From assembly GCF_001017125.1 (NCBI RefSeq), contig NZ_JXOJ01000004.1, positions 159,977 to 223,976 of the forward strand: a stretch of 64,000 nucleotides of DNA, in the 5' to 3' direction. The notes beneath the pieces were generated by a model. It ran no database searches and had not been told where the DNA came from. It saw only the letters and a list, made by a program, of their open reading frames with translations. This DNA comes from Methanoculleus sediminis (lineage in GTDB: Archaea > Halobacteriota > Methanomicrobia > Methanomicrobiales > Methanoculleaceae). Position numbers and translations under genes: made by a program. Shown in pieces: positions 52,801 to 61,099 of this stretch. Every line of letters begins with the position of its first letter. The stretch's first letter is position 1.

Positions 52801-53111
52801 ACCGCGAGGTGCCGTTTTCGGCGCGGGTGAACGGGTTAACGTTCAGGGGGGTCATCGACCGGCTGGTGCAGCGGCAGAACGGCACCTGGATGCTCATCGA
52901 CTACAAGACCGGGACGCCGGGGGACGCCGGGGAGTATGCGATCCAGATGGCGATCTACCGCCGCGCCGCCGCCCAGATCCTCGGGGCTCCGATCATACCC
53001 TACCTCTACTTCGTCGACGCCGACCGCTGGGCGGAGATCGAGGTGGACGAGGATCTGGTCTTTGCCGAGATCGCCCGTGCGGTCAGGGGAATCGAAGAGG
53101 AAGGTCTCTGA
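49869..53111 (+). CDS. AddA-like UvrD helicase/nuclease
   Basis: A 1080-residue superfamily 1 helicase-nuclease: Walker A AGAGTGKT (about 22-29), motif Ia TFTEKAAGEMKIRVR, motif II VDEFQDTDPVQ, motif III VGDPKQSIYLFREAD, motif V TVHAAKGLEFP, motif VI YVAVTRAKDHL, and a C-terminal RecB-type nuclease with LIDYKTG. It is the motor-nuclease partner of the upstream AddB-like subunit (14-bp overlap). AddAB systems are mainly bacterial; their presence in methanogens is usually attributed to transfer. ATG at 49869 begins right before the Q motif. Confidence 0.92.
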   Translation: MGLTERQARAALDHSTSKCVTAGAGTGKTHVLVQKYLSLLESGAGVGEILALTFTEKAAGEMKIRVRQAIAEKEGERWDAIRDEFLWAKVSTFHSFCASVLREFPLEAGVGPSFAVLDEREAFRLREEVIEDLIHGNPPAECRDAVIGTLRALGAHELKNYLEALYSRRGAAEAFFAALAGSEEGVLDAWREALERHREAAHAAFFDRAAPSIETLRHLAARYPGERDPAEAYLRAVEPCLAGEVAVAGIVEIHKDRRFSTRMGQKKNWEGDDLGDLRAAYGALNQCLKDHAGALTLALDRADPFTRATLAFLRDLGVVFSTFLEAVEAEKRRMNALDFDDLVNRTRRLFRDRGEIVETHFRSRFRFILVDEFQDTDPVQIAIIRAVLGDSANLFIVGDPKQSIYLFREADVTQFSHTRDLIERELGGETIALDVNFRSTPEVVGFTNAVFSALMAEAGRPWEFLYEPLRAIRGNDTGSVELLLCHKIRERAAGRRAEAEMAARKIRSLVERGEKQVCRDGESRPAGYGDVAVLLERRTNLAYYEWALARYGVPYHVHAGLGFYERQEVYDLYNILRFLANNLDDAALYGVLRSPYFGLSDARLFHIARSPGSSLWERLQAAEEPAAATLRGWLSLSRRLPPARLLRRIVDTSGIFVVFGGMAGGEQAAANVEKLIALARDADCSTLAGFVAELGRSIDTGDREGDAPLDLASANAVSIMTVHAAKGLEFPVVVVPDLAETPRSGGGTIMVEEGLLLGVSIPNPANDHEREETPVLRLLKDEYRQKEEAERKRLFYVAVTRAKDHLILCGEVPDAAPESLADARTRMAWIAHCLGLCDEVYARGEAVLGTLRIPITLDPAAIPVDVQETAPVCLPVPDDAPVAAVPAGIPSNGKEGRAYSASELEAYLRGPGESRPPGLAAGEDALTRGLVVHEIFRGRDPAAVLRRYGLDPARAPDYQELYGRFLASPLMRGIVRDHREVPFSARVNGLTFRGVIDRLVQRQNGTWMLIDYKTGTPGDAGEYAIQMAIYRRAAAQILGAPIIPYLYFVDADRWAEIEVDEDLVFAEIARAVRGIEEEGL

Positions 53112-53147
53112 CGGCGGGAGCCGGTTCTTCGGATCTCCGGTGCGTCC

Positions 53148-53257
53148 CGGAATCGCCTGATCCACGGGTATCCGGCGAGGTTGTCCGGGGCGTCGCCGAA
53201 GGATGCCTGCCCGTCCTCTCCGGCGGAGTGCGGTCTCTCCGGAGCGGGGATGAGTAA
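53148..53257 (+). pseudogene. remnant of a HepT/HEPN-type toxin gene (C-terminal end)
   Basis: The stretch aligns with the last 37 codons of the intact HepT-like gene at 62844-63197: RNRLIHGY is intact in one frame, and after a small deletion SGEVVRGVAEGCLPVLS then SGDE and TAA continue in another. The HEPN signature RNxxIH is retained, but the front of the gene is missing. It sits just after the AddA-like gene. Confidence 0.7.
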
Positions 53258-53409
53258 GATCGGACGAAGATACTTTTTCCAGGTTCTGCAGCAGGGATGC
53301 GCCGTAACCGTGAGCATACCCTGTCGCGCTTGTCCGTGATCGGATCTCGCCGTTCATTCGGGGAGCGGCGCTTGCCGGTCGTGAACGAGTCGCGCCACGG
53401 GCCCGCCGC

Positions 53410-53571
53410 TCAGTCGTACAGCCCGATCGCCAGGTAGTCGTCGTCCGAGAGTTCGTCCCAGAGTTCGAGGACGACCGAACCGTCGTCCAGGACGTCGCCG
53501 GGGATGACCCATTCGGAGTCGACTTCCCTGACCTCTTCAACCCCGTCCGGGGTTCTCACGAGCACGTTCAT
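53410..53571 (-). CDS. 53-residue acidic protein
   Basis: A short frame reading MNVLVRTPDGVEEVREVDSE, then WVIPGDVLDDGSVVLELWDE and LSDDDYLAIGLYD. The ATG at 53571 is preceded by GGAGG. The sequence is acidic with alternating beta-like segments, consistent with a small beta-barrel. Base composition and strand bias of the third codon position look coding. No family recognised. Confidence 0.6.
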   Translation of the reverse strand: MNVLVRTPDGVEEVREVDSEWVIPGDVLDDGSVVLELWDELSDDDYLAIGLYD

Positions 53572-53801
53572 GGTGTTGCCTCCGTTCTCGTCCGGTGAGC
53601 CGGCCGCGCCCGGGCGACGATCCCCGATGGGCAGGGGGAGCGGCCTGTTCTCACGGTGAAGAGAATGACTATTTATACGTGCCGGATCTCTACGACAGGC
53701 GGCTGAAGACAGGAGAGGGGACGTATCTTTCCGGGTTAAAGAGTTTCCACAACTTTAAATAAACAAAGACAGGCTTATCCCATGCAAGTGGAGTCCCGCC
53801 G

Positions 53802-56800
53802 ATGACACCGTTCTCTGGCGCTTCTGCCGAACCCGCGCCGGCCCCGCAGATCCTCGACCTGCTCGACGAGGGCGTGCTCCTGGTCGGTCCGGACAACCGT
53901 ATCGTCTGGATCAACAGAGCACTGCGGCACTGTCTCGGGGTCGACCGGGACGCAGGTATCGGCAGCGACGCCGGCGAGTTCCTGGGCCGGTTTCTTCTGC
54001 CCCGGATCGTCGAAGAGGAATGCGGGCGGAAGATCTCGGCATCGCTTCGCGACCGTGCCGAACTTCCCGACCTTGTCTGCACCATCCGGACCCGGGAAGG
54101 CAGAGAGCGGCAGGTCCGGTGCTCCGGTAGGGTCGGCGAGGACGGGATGCAGCTCGTCCGCCTGCGAGAGTTCCGGGCGGACCGCGAGCAGGAGGTGCTG
54201 GAAACCATCCTCTCCTACCTGCCGGAGACGGTGAACATCCTGGACCGGGACCTCCGGTACGTCTACGCGGACAGGGAGTTCGCCCATCGGCTCGGGCGAG
54301 AGCCGCACGAGATGGTGGGGAAGACCTGGGAGGAGCTCGGGCTTTCGACGGAGGGGGCCGGCCCGTACTTCGAGAAGGTCCGGGAGGTCTTCGCCACCGG
54401 GAAGAAGGTGCGGGGAGAGGTCCGCCATGCCGTGATCCGGGATATCGCGTACAGCGAGTATATCTCGGTTCCCATCCCCGGGTCTTCCGGCAGGGTCGAG
54501 CGGGTGCTGACGGTCTCCCGCGACATCACCGACCGGAAACGGGCGGAGCGGAAGATGGCGCACGAGCGCGAGCTGCTGCAGGCGATCATCGATGCGATCC
54601 CGGTGATGATCACGATCTACGACCCGAACCTGAAGGCGTTCCGGCTCAACCGCGCTCTGCGCGAGACGCTGGGCTGGACGGAGGAGGACGCGAGCGGCGA
54701 CGATCTCATGGCGTTATGCTATCCCGACCCCGGGTACCGGGAGATGGTCGGCCGGTTCATGCAGTCGCTCGAGCCCGGGTGGCGGGACCTTGTGCTGCGG
54801 GCGAAGGACGGGTCTTTCGTCGAGAGTTCCTGGGCAAACATCCGCCTCTCCGACGATACCCGGGTCGGCATCGGCATCGATATCCGCAAGCGGAAGGCAG
54901 CGGAGAGGGCGCTTCGGGAGAGCGAGGCATGGTTCCGCGGCATCTACGAGAGGGCCGGGATCGGCATCGCTCTCGTGGGGCTGGACGGGCACTTCCTCGA
55001 CACCAACCCGGCATTCCAGGAGATGCTTGGGTATGGGGGGGACGAGCTTCGCGGCATGCATTTTGCCGATATTACCCATCCCGACGATCTGGCGGGGGAC
55101 ACGGCGCTTGCGGCGTCTCTCGTCGCCGGGGAGATCGAGAGATACCGGCTGGAGAAGCGGTATGTGGGGAGGGACGGCCGGATTCTCTGGGGAATGCTGA
55201 CGGGTTCTCTCGTCCGGAACGCGGAGGGTGATCCGCAGTTCCTCATCGGCATGATCGAGAACATCACCGAGCGCAAGCGGGCGGAAGACGCCCTCCGGGA
55301 GAGCGAGGAGCGGTACCGTTCCCTCGTCGAACTCATGCCGGATGCCGTCGTCGTACACCAGGACGGCATCATCGTCTACGTGAATCCCGCCTGCGTCCGG
55401 ATCGCGGGCGGGAGGAGTCCCGAAGACATCGTGGGCAAACCGCTGGATCTCTTCGTCTCCCCCGAATACCGCAAGCTTATCGCCGGGCAGATCCACCGGA
55501 TGCAGCTGGAAGGCACGGCCACCCCGCTGGCCGAACAGGAACTCAAGATCCTCGACGGCCGGACGATCCTGGTCGACATCACGGCGACTCCCATCCTCTA
55601 CCGGGGCCGGCCTTCCATCATGGTCGTCTTCCGGGACATCACCGAGCGCAAACAGGCGGAGGCGGTACTCCGGGAGCGGACCGGGGAGCTCACCCGGGTC
55701 AACCGGGAACTGGACGAGGCGCACCGGGAAGCGAACCTCTACCTGGATATCCTGACGCACGACGTCCGGAACGCGAACAACGTCTCCACGATGTACGCCG
55801 ATCTTCTGCTCGGCCTGCTCGAGGGCGAGCCGAAGACCTACGCGCAGAAACTGCACGACAGCATCCGGCGGAGCACCGAGATCCTCAAGAACGTCGCAAC
55901 CATCCGCCGGATCCACCATGAATCGGCCGATCTGTCGCCGGTCGATCTCGACGCCGTCATACGGGAGGAGGTCGGGAGGTTTCCGGCGGCCTCGATCCGC
56001 TACGCCGGCCGGCCGATCGAGGTCTGCGCGGACGGCCTCCTCTCGATGGTCTTTACGAACCTGCTCGATAATGCCGTCAAGTTCGGCGGACCGGACGTCG
56101 GGATCGCCGTCAGGGTCGAGGAACAGGACGGCGGGGTGCTGGTCTCGGTCGAAGACACCGGCCCGGGGATCCCGGACGGGGTGAAGCGGCTGCTCTTCCG
56201 CCGGTTCGAGCGGGGGCTCGGGCACGGCAGGGGCGAAGGCCTCGGGCTCTATATTGTCCGGACGCTCGTGGAGCGTTACGGCGGCGAGGTGCGGGTCGAC
56301 GACCGCGTCTCCGGCCGTCCGGAAGAGGGGGCGGCGTTCCGGTTCACGCTTCTTAAGGCCTCGCACGGCAGGGGGCCTGCATGCGGCCGGGCCCGCACGC
56401 CCCCGCCGGACGACCCGGCAGGCTCCCGCGACACGGAGTGCGGGTACCTCCGCCCGGTCGTCGAACTCGTGAGGGATGCCGTTCTCGTCGCGGACGATGC
56501 CGGGAAGATCCGGGAGATCAACCCGGCGGCCTGTGCCCTGCTCGGGTATACCCGGGAAGAGTTGCTGCAGCGGTCGGTCTTTGAGATCTGCGCAGGCGGG
56601 GACAGCGAGTTCTGGCGGGAGTTCCTGGAGACCGGCACACTGCAGGGAGAATGCGAGCTTGTGCGGAAGGACGGCGCCACGGTCAGGGTGGAGTGCAACG
56701 CCGTGGCCCGGACGGCACCCGGCACCCACGTGGCCACCATCCGCCCCGTCTCCGGAGAGACGCAGGTTGAGGAGACCCTGCAGTTCGAGCGCGATCAGCT

Positions 56801-57743
56801 CCTCTCGATCTTCGACGGCCTTGAGGAGATCGTGTACGTCACGGATCCCGCGACGAACGAGATCCTGTACGCAAACCCCTTCTTTACGAGAGCGCTCGGG
56901 AGGAACGTCGTCGGCGGGATATGCTACCGCGAATTCCAGGGCCGTGACGCACCGTGCCCGTTCTGCACCAACGAGGTGATCCTTCGTCGGAAGCCGGAAC
57001 CGTACCGGTGGGAGTACTATAACCCGCTTCTCGACGTCCACCTGGATATCGTCGACCGGATCATCCGGTGGCCGGACGGGCGGGACGTGCGGCTCGAGGT
57101 CGCGATCGACGTCACCGAGCGGAAACGGGCCGAGCTTGCCCTTCAGGAGAGTGAAGAGCAGTTCCGGGCGCTCCTGGATGCGACCCCCGATGCCACGGTG
57201 CTCATCGACCGGGAGGGTACGATCCTTGCCCTGAACGAGGCGATGGCCGCACGGTCCGGGAGGAGCGCGGAAGACCTCCGCGGAACATGCGTCTACGATC
57301 TCTTCCCGCCCGAGCTGGCGGCATCCCGGAGGAAGTGGGCCGATGAGGCATTCTCTTCGGCGAAGCCCATCCGGATGACCGACGAGCACGAGGGGAGGAT
57401 CTTCGATCATATCCTCTTCCCGATCCAGAGTGCTGACGGGCGGGTCCGGCGGCTTGCGGTCATCTCCTCCGACGTCACCGAACGAAAGCAGGTCGAGAGG
57501 ATCCGGCGGGAGGCATACGGCCGGATCGAGCAGAACATAGAGCAGTTCGCGATCCTGGCCGATCATGTCCGCCAGCCGCTGCAGGTCCTGCTTGCCCGGG
57601 CCGATCTCATGGACGACGAGGAGGCCGCAGAGAAGGTTCGCGAGCAGGTCCGGCGGATCGACCGCATCGTCGGCCAGCTCGACCGGGGCTGGATCGAGTC
57701 GCGGAAGATCCGGGAGTTCCTGCGCCGGCACGAGACGACGTAG
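53802..57743 (+). CDS. multi-PAS histidine kinase with an added second sensory module
   Basis: A 1313-residue soluble sensor kinase. Five PAS domains (about 15-615, with DITDRKRAER, DIRKRKAAER, NITERKRAED, DITERKQAEA junctions) lead to an H-box LTHDVRN (about 650) and HATPase (about 720-855; NLLDNAVKFGG, DTGPGI, GEGLGLYIV). After a 30-residue linker come three more PAS domains (about 880-1225; one with a CYREF...CPFC motif that might bind metal or heme) and a dimerisation-like helix with HVRQPLQVLL but no second ATPase. The layout looks like a fusion of two kinases in which the second lost its catalytic domain. TATA-like TTTAAATAA at about 53752-53762. Confidence 0.88.
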   Translation: MTPFSGASAEPAPAPQILDLLDEGVLLVGPDNRIVWINRALRHCLGVDRDAGIGSDAGEFLGRFLLPRIVEEECGRKISASLRDRAELPDLVCTIRTREGRERQVRCSGRVGEDGMQLVRLREFRADREQEVLETILSYLPETVNILDRDLRYVYADREFAHRLGREPHEMVGKTWEELGLSTEGAGPYFEKVREVFATGKKVRGEVRHAVIRDIAYSEYISVPIPGSSGRVERVLTVSRDITDRKRAERKMAHERELLQAIIDAIPVMITIYDPNLKAFRLNRALRETLGWTEEDASGDDLMALCYPDPGYREMVGRFMQSLEPGWRDLVLRAKDGSFVESSWANIRLSDDTRVGIGIDIRKRKAAERALRESEAWFRGIYERAGIGIALVGLDGHFLDTNPAFQEMLGYGGDELRGMHFADITHPDDLAGDTALAASLVAGEIERYRLEKRYVGRDGRILWGMLTGSLVRNAEGDPQFLIGMIENITERKRAEDALRESEERYRSLVELMPDAVVVHQDGIIVYVNPACVRIAGGRSPEDIVGKPLDLFVSPEYRKLIAGQIHRMQLEGTATPLAEQELKILDGRTILVDITATPILYRGRPSIMVVFRDITERKQAEAVLRERTGELTRVNRELDEAHREANLYLDILTHDVRNANNVSTMYADLLLGLLEGEPKTYAQKLHDSIRRSTEILKNVATIRRIHHESADLSPVDLDAVIREEVGRFPAASIRYAGRPIEVCADGLLSMVFTNLLDNAVKFGGPDVGIAVRVEEQDGGVLVSVEDTGPGIPDGVKRLLFRRFERGLGHGRGEGLGLYIVRTLVERYGGEVRVDDRVSGRPEEGAAFRFTLLKASHGRGPACGRARTPPPDDPAGSRDTECGYLRPVVELVRDAVLVADDAGKIREINPAACALLGYTREELLQRSVFEICAGGDSEFWREFLETGTLQGECELVRKDGATVRVECNAVARTAPGTHVATIRPVSGETQVEETLQFERDQLLSIFDGLEEIVYVTDPATNEILYANPFFTRALGRNVVGGICYREFQGRDAPCPFCTNEVILRRKPEPYRWEYYNPLLDVHLDIVDRIIRWPDGRDVRLEVAIDVTERKRAELALQESEEQFRALLDATPDATVLIDREGTILALNEAMAARSGRSAEDLRGTCVYDLFPPELAASRRKWADEAFSSAKPIRMTDEHEGRIFDHILFPIQSADGRVRRLAVISSDVTERKQVERIRREAYGRIEQNIEQFAILADHVRQPLQVLLARADLMDDEEAAEKVREQVRRIDRIVGQLDRGWIESRKIREFLRRHETT

Positions 57744-57773
57744 ATGCGGCCGGAGCGTTTTCCTCCCGGCTAT

Positions 57774-58433
57774 CTACCCCCCGGCGGGGCAGGCGAGTTC
57801 ACAGGCCCGGCAGTGGTCGATCCGTCTTCTCCCGGAGGTCCTGTCGGCGTTCATCCGCGCCAGGCACCGCTCCCGGCTGAACCTGCCGGTGGGGAAGGCG
57901 TCCATCGGGCAGGCGCGGGTGCAGTAGCCCTCGCAGCCGGCGCAGGGGATGTCTCCTTCCGGCGATGGTTCTTCGGGACACTCCAGATCCGCCCAGACTG
58001 CCCGGAACCGGACTTTCGGCCCGTAGCCCGGGACGAGGACGAGGTTGTTTCTCCCCATCCTCCCGATCCCCGCCATGCATGCCGCGTCCTTGAGGTAGAT
58101 CCCGCCGTCCTCGATCCGGTAGGGGATGAGGCGGGCGCGGACTCCGTACTCTTCCTGCAGCCAGCGGGCGAGGTTTTTGCCGGTATTCCCGAGGATCCGG
58201 TCGCCGGGCGTCCCCCGGCCCGGTTCCCAGAGGTCGAGTTCGGGGTGCTCCGGGTCGTGGGAGAGGCCGAGGACGATGCAGGTGCCGCGGTTTTCCTGCG
58301 AGCCCGGGTGTTTCTCCGCGACCGCCGAGGGGCAGTCGACGAGCCTTTTTGCCGCCACGGCGCCCGCCACGTCCGCGCCGAGTTCATGCGCCTTTCGGAT
58401 GGCCGCCCTGATGATCTCGGGGTCGTTGGGCAT
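57774..58433 (-). CDS. short QueG-like 4Fe-4S double-cluster protein
   Basis: A 219-residue protein whose C-terminus has CAGCEGYCTRACPMDAF and CRACELACPAGG, two [4Fe-4S] motifs as in epoxyqueuosine reductase QueG, but the N-terminal cobalamin-binding part is much shorter than QueG. The middle reads KDAACMAGIGRMGRNNLVLV. Such truncated relatives occur in methanogens and may be electron-transfer or cobalamin-reducing proteins. Start ATG at 58433. Confidence 0.8.
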   Translation of the reverse strand: MPNDPEIIRAAIRKAHELGADVAGAVAAKRLVDCPSAVAEKHPGSQENRGTCIVLGLSHDPEHPELDLWEPGRGTPGDRILGNTGKNLARWLQEEYGVRARLIPYRIEDGGIYLKDAACMAGIGRMGRNNLVLVPGYGPKVRFRAVWADLECPEEPSPEGDIPCAGCEGYCTRACPMDAFPTGRFSRERCLARMNADRTSGRRRIDHCRACELACPAGG

Positions 58434-58447
58434 AGTGGAGAGTGGGC

Positions 58448-58485
58448 GCGGGGGGTAAAGAAGGGAGCGGTCATCCGGGCTACGG
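58448..58485 (+). repeat. imperfect direct repeat, copy 1
   Basis: GGGGGG then AAGAAGGGAGCGGT and TCCGGG, closely matching 59919-59961 in the same orientation. The pair brackets the DUF4143 ATPase gene. Confidence 0.55.
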
Positions 58486-58571
58486 GGGGCGCGTCACCCG
58501 TTCTACCCCGTCCGGGGGGAGCGTGATCGGGAAGGCGGCCGCAGGTCCACTCCCGGTGGACGCATCTTCTG

Positions 58572-59771
58572 TCACTCCAGGTACGGCAGGACCTGCTCCA
58601 GGTCCCGATACCCGACCAGCTGCCCTGCTGCCCGGCGCTGGGACCGGTCGCCGCCGTAGACCACGAACGATCTGTCTGGGGCGTTGCCGGAGAGGCTGTT
58701 CCAGTAGGTAAGTTCTTTGAAGAAATCGGAACTTGCCGTTCGGCCCGACTTGATCTCGACCGGGACGGGATCCCAACCCTGATACTCGATGATGCAGTCG
58801 ATCTCGTGCCCGTGTTTATCCCGCCAGAAGTAGAGGTTGGGCTCTTTGCCCCGGTTAAGCCGGAACTTCAGGAACTCCGTTATGATGAGTGATTCAAAGA
58901 GCCCTCCTTTGAGGGGATGATAACCGAGGTCGTCGGCACTCTGCACCCCGGCCAGGTGTGCGGCAAGGCCGGGGTCCGTGAAGTAGAGTTTCGGCATCTT
59001 CACAAGCCGTTTGTTGAAGTTTTTGTGGTGGGGCCGGATCAGCGCAACCAGCAGCGATGTCTCAAGGAGGGATAGCCACTCTTTCGCCGTGTTATGGGTG
59101 ATGCCGCAGTCGTTTGCAAGGGATGAGTAGTTCACCACCTGGCCGGACCGGTAGGCGCACATCTTCATGAACGTCTGGAATGCCGAGAGGTTCTGCACCT
59201 GTTTGAGAAGCCGGAGATCACGCTCGAGGTAGGTCTGGATATACGATGCATAGAAGTCCGCCGGGGGAATGCTGCTGCTGTAGGGGCGGGGGAAGAGGCC
59301 GGCATAGAGGAGGTCCTCGTAGCGCTCGCCCTCGATCCCGGCATGGGCAAGTTCTCTCATCGAGAGGGGGAGCAGTTTGACAATCCCGACCCGGCCGGCG
59401 AGCGATTGGGATATCCGCTCCATCATCAGGAAGTTCTGCGACCCGGTGAGGATGAACTGCCCCGGCTTCTGGTTTCTGTCGAGGACTCCCTGCAGGTACG
59501 AGAAGAGCTCCGGGACTCTCTGCACCTCGTCGAGGACCGCCCCGGTCTTTTCGTACTGCGCGAGAAAGCTGCGGGGATCCTCCTCTGCGAAGGCGCGGGT
59601 GTCGGGATCCTCGAGCAAGATGTAGGGCAGCTGTGGGAATACCGACCGGACGAGCGTCGTCTTTCCCGACTGGCGGGGGCCGATCACGGCCACTGCCGGA
59701 AATCCCCGGGCGAGCAAGCGGACCTTCTCCTCCGCCTCCCGCGGGATCATTCCCTGGATCTGGTTGGACAT
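58572..59771 (-). CDS. AAA ATPase with DUF4143 domain
   Basis: A 399-residue protein of the archaeal AAA/DUF4143 group: Walker A IGPRQSGKTTLVR (about 32-44), Walker B GAVLDEVQRVPELF, sensor-like ILTGSQNFLM, and a C-terminal restriction-endonuclease-like fold with HEIDCIIEY and VEIKSG. These proteins are common as multiple copies in archaeal genomes, often suspected of mobility or defence roles. TATA-like CATATATATGG lies about 30 bp upstream. It is flanked by a pair of imperfect direct repeats. Confidence 0.9.
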   Translation of the reverse strand: MSNQIQGMIPREAEEKVRLLARGFPAVAVIGPRQSGKTTLVRSVFPQLPYILLEDPDTRAFAEEDPRSFLAQYEKTGAVLDEVQRVPELFSYLQGVLDRNQKPGQFILTGSQNFLMMERISQSLAGRVGIVKLLPLSMRELAHAGIEGERYEDLLYAGLFPRPYSSSIPPADFYASYIQTYLERDLRLLKQVQNLSAFQTFMKMCAYRSGQVVNYSSLANDCGITHNTAKEWLSLLETSLLVALIRPHHKNFNKRLVKMPKLYFTDPGLAAHLAGVQSADDLGYHPLKGGLFESLIITEFLKFRLNRGKEPNLYFWRDKHGHEIDCIIEYQGWDPVPVEIKSGRTASSDFFKELTYWNSLSGNAPDRSFVVYGGDRSQRRAAGQLVGYRDLEQVLPYLE

Positions 59772-59795
59772 ATTGGAAATACAATTTACAATTTG

Positions 59796-59806
59796 TCCAT
59801 ATATAT
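59796..59806 (-). promoter_or_regulatory. TATA box of the DUF4143 ATPase gene
   Basis: GCATATATATGG on the reverse strand, about 27 bp before the ATG at 59771, followed by the partly palindromic GACAAATTGTAAATTGTA, a possible operator. Confidence 0.5.
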
Positions 59807-59918
59807 GCTTCTGTGATGGCCGGAAACGCAGGTGGTCATGGCAGCCCTTCCGTTCGTCACTTTTTCCGCTTGAGAGCCGTTTGGTCTCCCTGTCCGGTGT
59901 TGCAGAGGGTTCGGGGCC

Positions 59919-59961
59919 GGGGGGTGAAGAAGGGAGCGGTTGTCCGGGGCTCTACAGGGGA
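59919..59961 (+). repeat. imperfect direct repeat, copy 2
   Basis: GGGGGG then AAGAAGGGAGCGGT and TCCGGGGCTCTAC, matching 58448-58485. It precedes the Hsp20 gene by about 60 bp. Confidence 0.55.
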
Positions 59962-60023
59962 GACCCCAGAACTTATATGAGCGGGAGGGTGTAGGCTGCA
60001 CGACACCTGGAGGAGTTGGGAGT

Positions 60024-60470
60024 ATGGAACAGAAAGAATTCTCGTGCCCGTTTCGGAGGGCGCTCGGCCCGGGGACGTGCGGGATGCACAGGCGGCTCCA
60101 CGAGATGATCGCGGGGCCCGGGCAGCGGATGATCTCCGTGGTCCGGGGTGCGGGGATCCCGGTCGACGTCCGGGACCTCGAGGACGAGGTCGCGGTCGCC
60201 GCCGACCTCCCGGGGATGGCGGGCGGCGATGTCGCGGTACGGCTCACCGGCCCGATGACGCTGCGGATCACCGTCCGAACGAGGGAGGAAGAAGAACGGG
60301 GAGGCTACGCCGTCAGGGAGAGGCTGTCCGGGGAGATGACCCGGGTCGTGAACCTTCCCGCGGAGGTCACGGACGAGGGTGCGGCGGCCACTCTCCGAAA
60401 CGGCGTGCTGGCGGTGCGGCTGAAGAAGGTTTCCGGGCAGGGGGCCGAGATCCCGGTTCGCGAAGGATAG
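60024..60470 (+). CDS. Hsp20/alpha-crystallin family small heat-shock protein
   Basis: A 148-residue protein with an alpha-crystallin domain (about 40-145): VDVRDLEDEVAVAADLPGM, VVNLPAEVTDEGA and the conserved beta-strand GVLAVRLKKV before the C-terminal tail. Small heat-shock proteins hold unfolded clients in large oligomers. The N-terminus (MEQKEFSCPFRRALG) is short and unlike most others. ATG at 60024 follows GGAGTTGGGAGT. Confidence 0.88.
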   Translation: MEQKEFSCPFRRALGPGTCGMHRRLHEMIAGPGQRMISVVRGAGIPVDVRDLEDEVAVAADLPGMAGGDVAVRLTGPMTLRITVRTREEEERGGYAVRERLSGEMTRVVNLPAEVTDEGAAATLRNGVLAVRLKKVSGQGAEIPVREG

Positions 60471-60622
60471 GCGGCGGGGTGCGGGGGAGAGAAGACTCGG
60501 GGGTGTGGGCCGTCATCAGACCGCCTGCCGGGTTCCGGCCGACGGCCCGGGGGTGCTGCGTCACATCGACACCCGTTACCTGCGGCTTGGGACAACCCCC
60601 TCTCATCCACCTGCAGGTCCCA

Positions 60623-61099
60623 CTATTCCGGAATCTGCCTTTTCAGCATCTCTTCCCGGTAGGGTTCGTACCAGCCGGAGACGGCCTTCTTTGCCGACTC
60701 GTATCCGCCGTCCAGGTACATCGCCCCGATGATCGCCTCAAGCGTCTCGGCAATGACGTTGGGCTCTTCGTTATGCTTCTGCATTCTGGCCCCTTCTCCG
60801 ACAAGGATTTTATCCTGCAGATCAAACCCCCTCCCCAGTTCGGCAAGAAACGGGCGGCGTTCAATGGTGCTTTTCTTTATGGTGATCTCGCCTTTCGTCT
60901 CATACCCCGAACGCATGAGGAGGTCGCACAAAATTGCTTTCAGCACCGCGTCGCCCAGCGTCCGGAGGGCGTCCTGATCCTCGCAGATTTTCTGCTTCTG
61001 TCGCTCTTCATTCGAACGCGACCGATGGAGCAGGGCACGCCGGAGGAGATCCTTGTCTTCGAAATGATAGTTGATCCGTTCTTCGAGGCGGTCTTCCAT
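60623..61099 (-). CDS. ribonuclease III domain protein without dsRNA-binding domain
   Basis: A 158-residue RNase III catalytic domain only. The signature is ALRTLGDAVLKAIL (Asp in LGDAVL) and the second acidic pair is in AETLEAIIGAMYLDGG, where the aspartate of bacterial RNase III appears as Glu. Also the first signature glutamate (E in ERLEFLGD) is replaced (ALRTLGD). It therefore resembles Mini-III-like single-domain enzymes; activity needs testing. The ATG at 61099 is chosen since a TATA-like GCATATATC lies 27 bp upstream; in-frame ATG at 61135 is an alternative. Convergent with Hsp20. Confidence 0.8.
   Translation of the reverse strand: MEDRLEERINYHFEDKDLLRRALLHRSRSNEERQKQKICEDQDALRTLGDAVLKAILCDLLMRSGYETKGEITIKKSTIERRPFLAELGRGFDLQDKILVGEGARMQKHNEEPNVIAETLEAIIGAMYLDGGYESAKKAVSGWYEPYREEMLKRQIPE

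Noticed and set aside
54714..57731. Frame of 1005 codons opposite the large kinase
   Set aside because: Antisense shadow with no domain features; the sense strand shows clear PAS and ATPase motifs.
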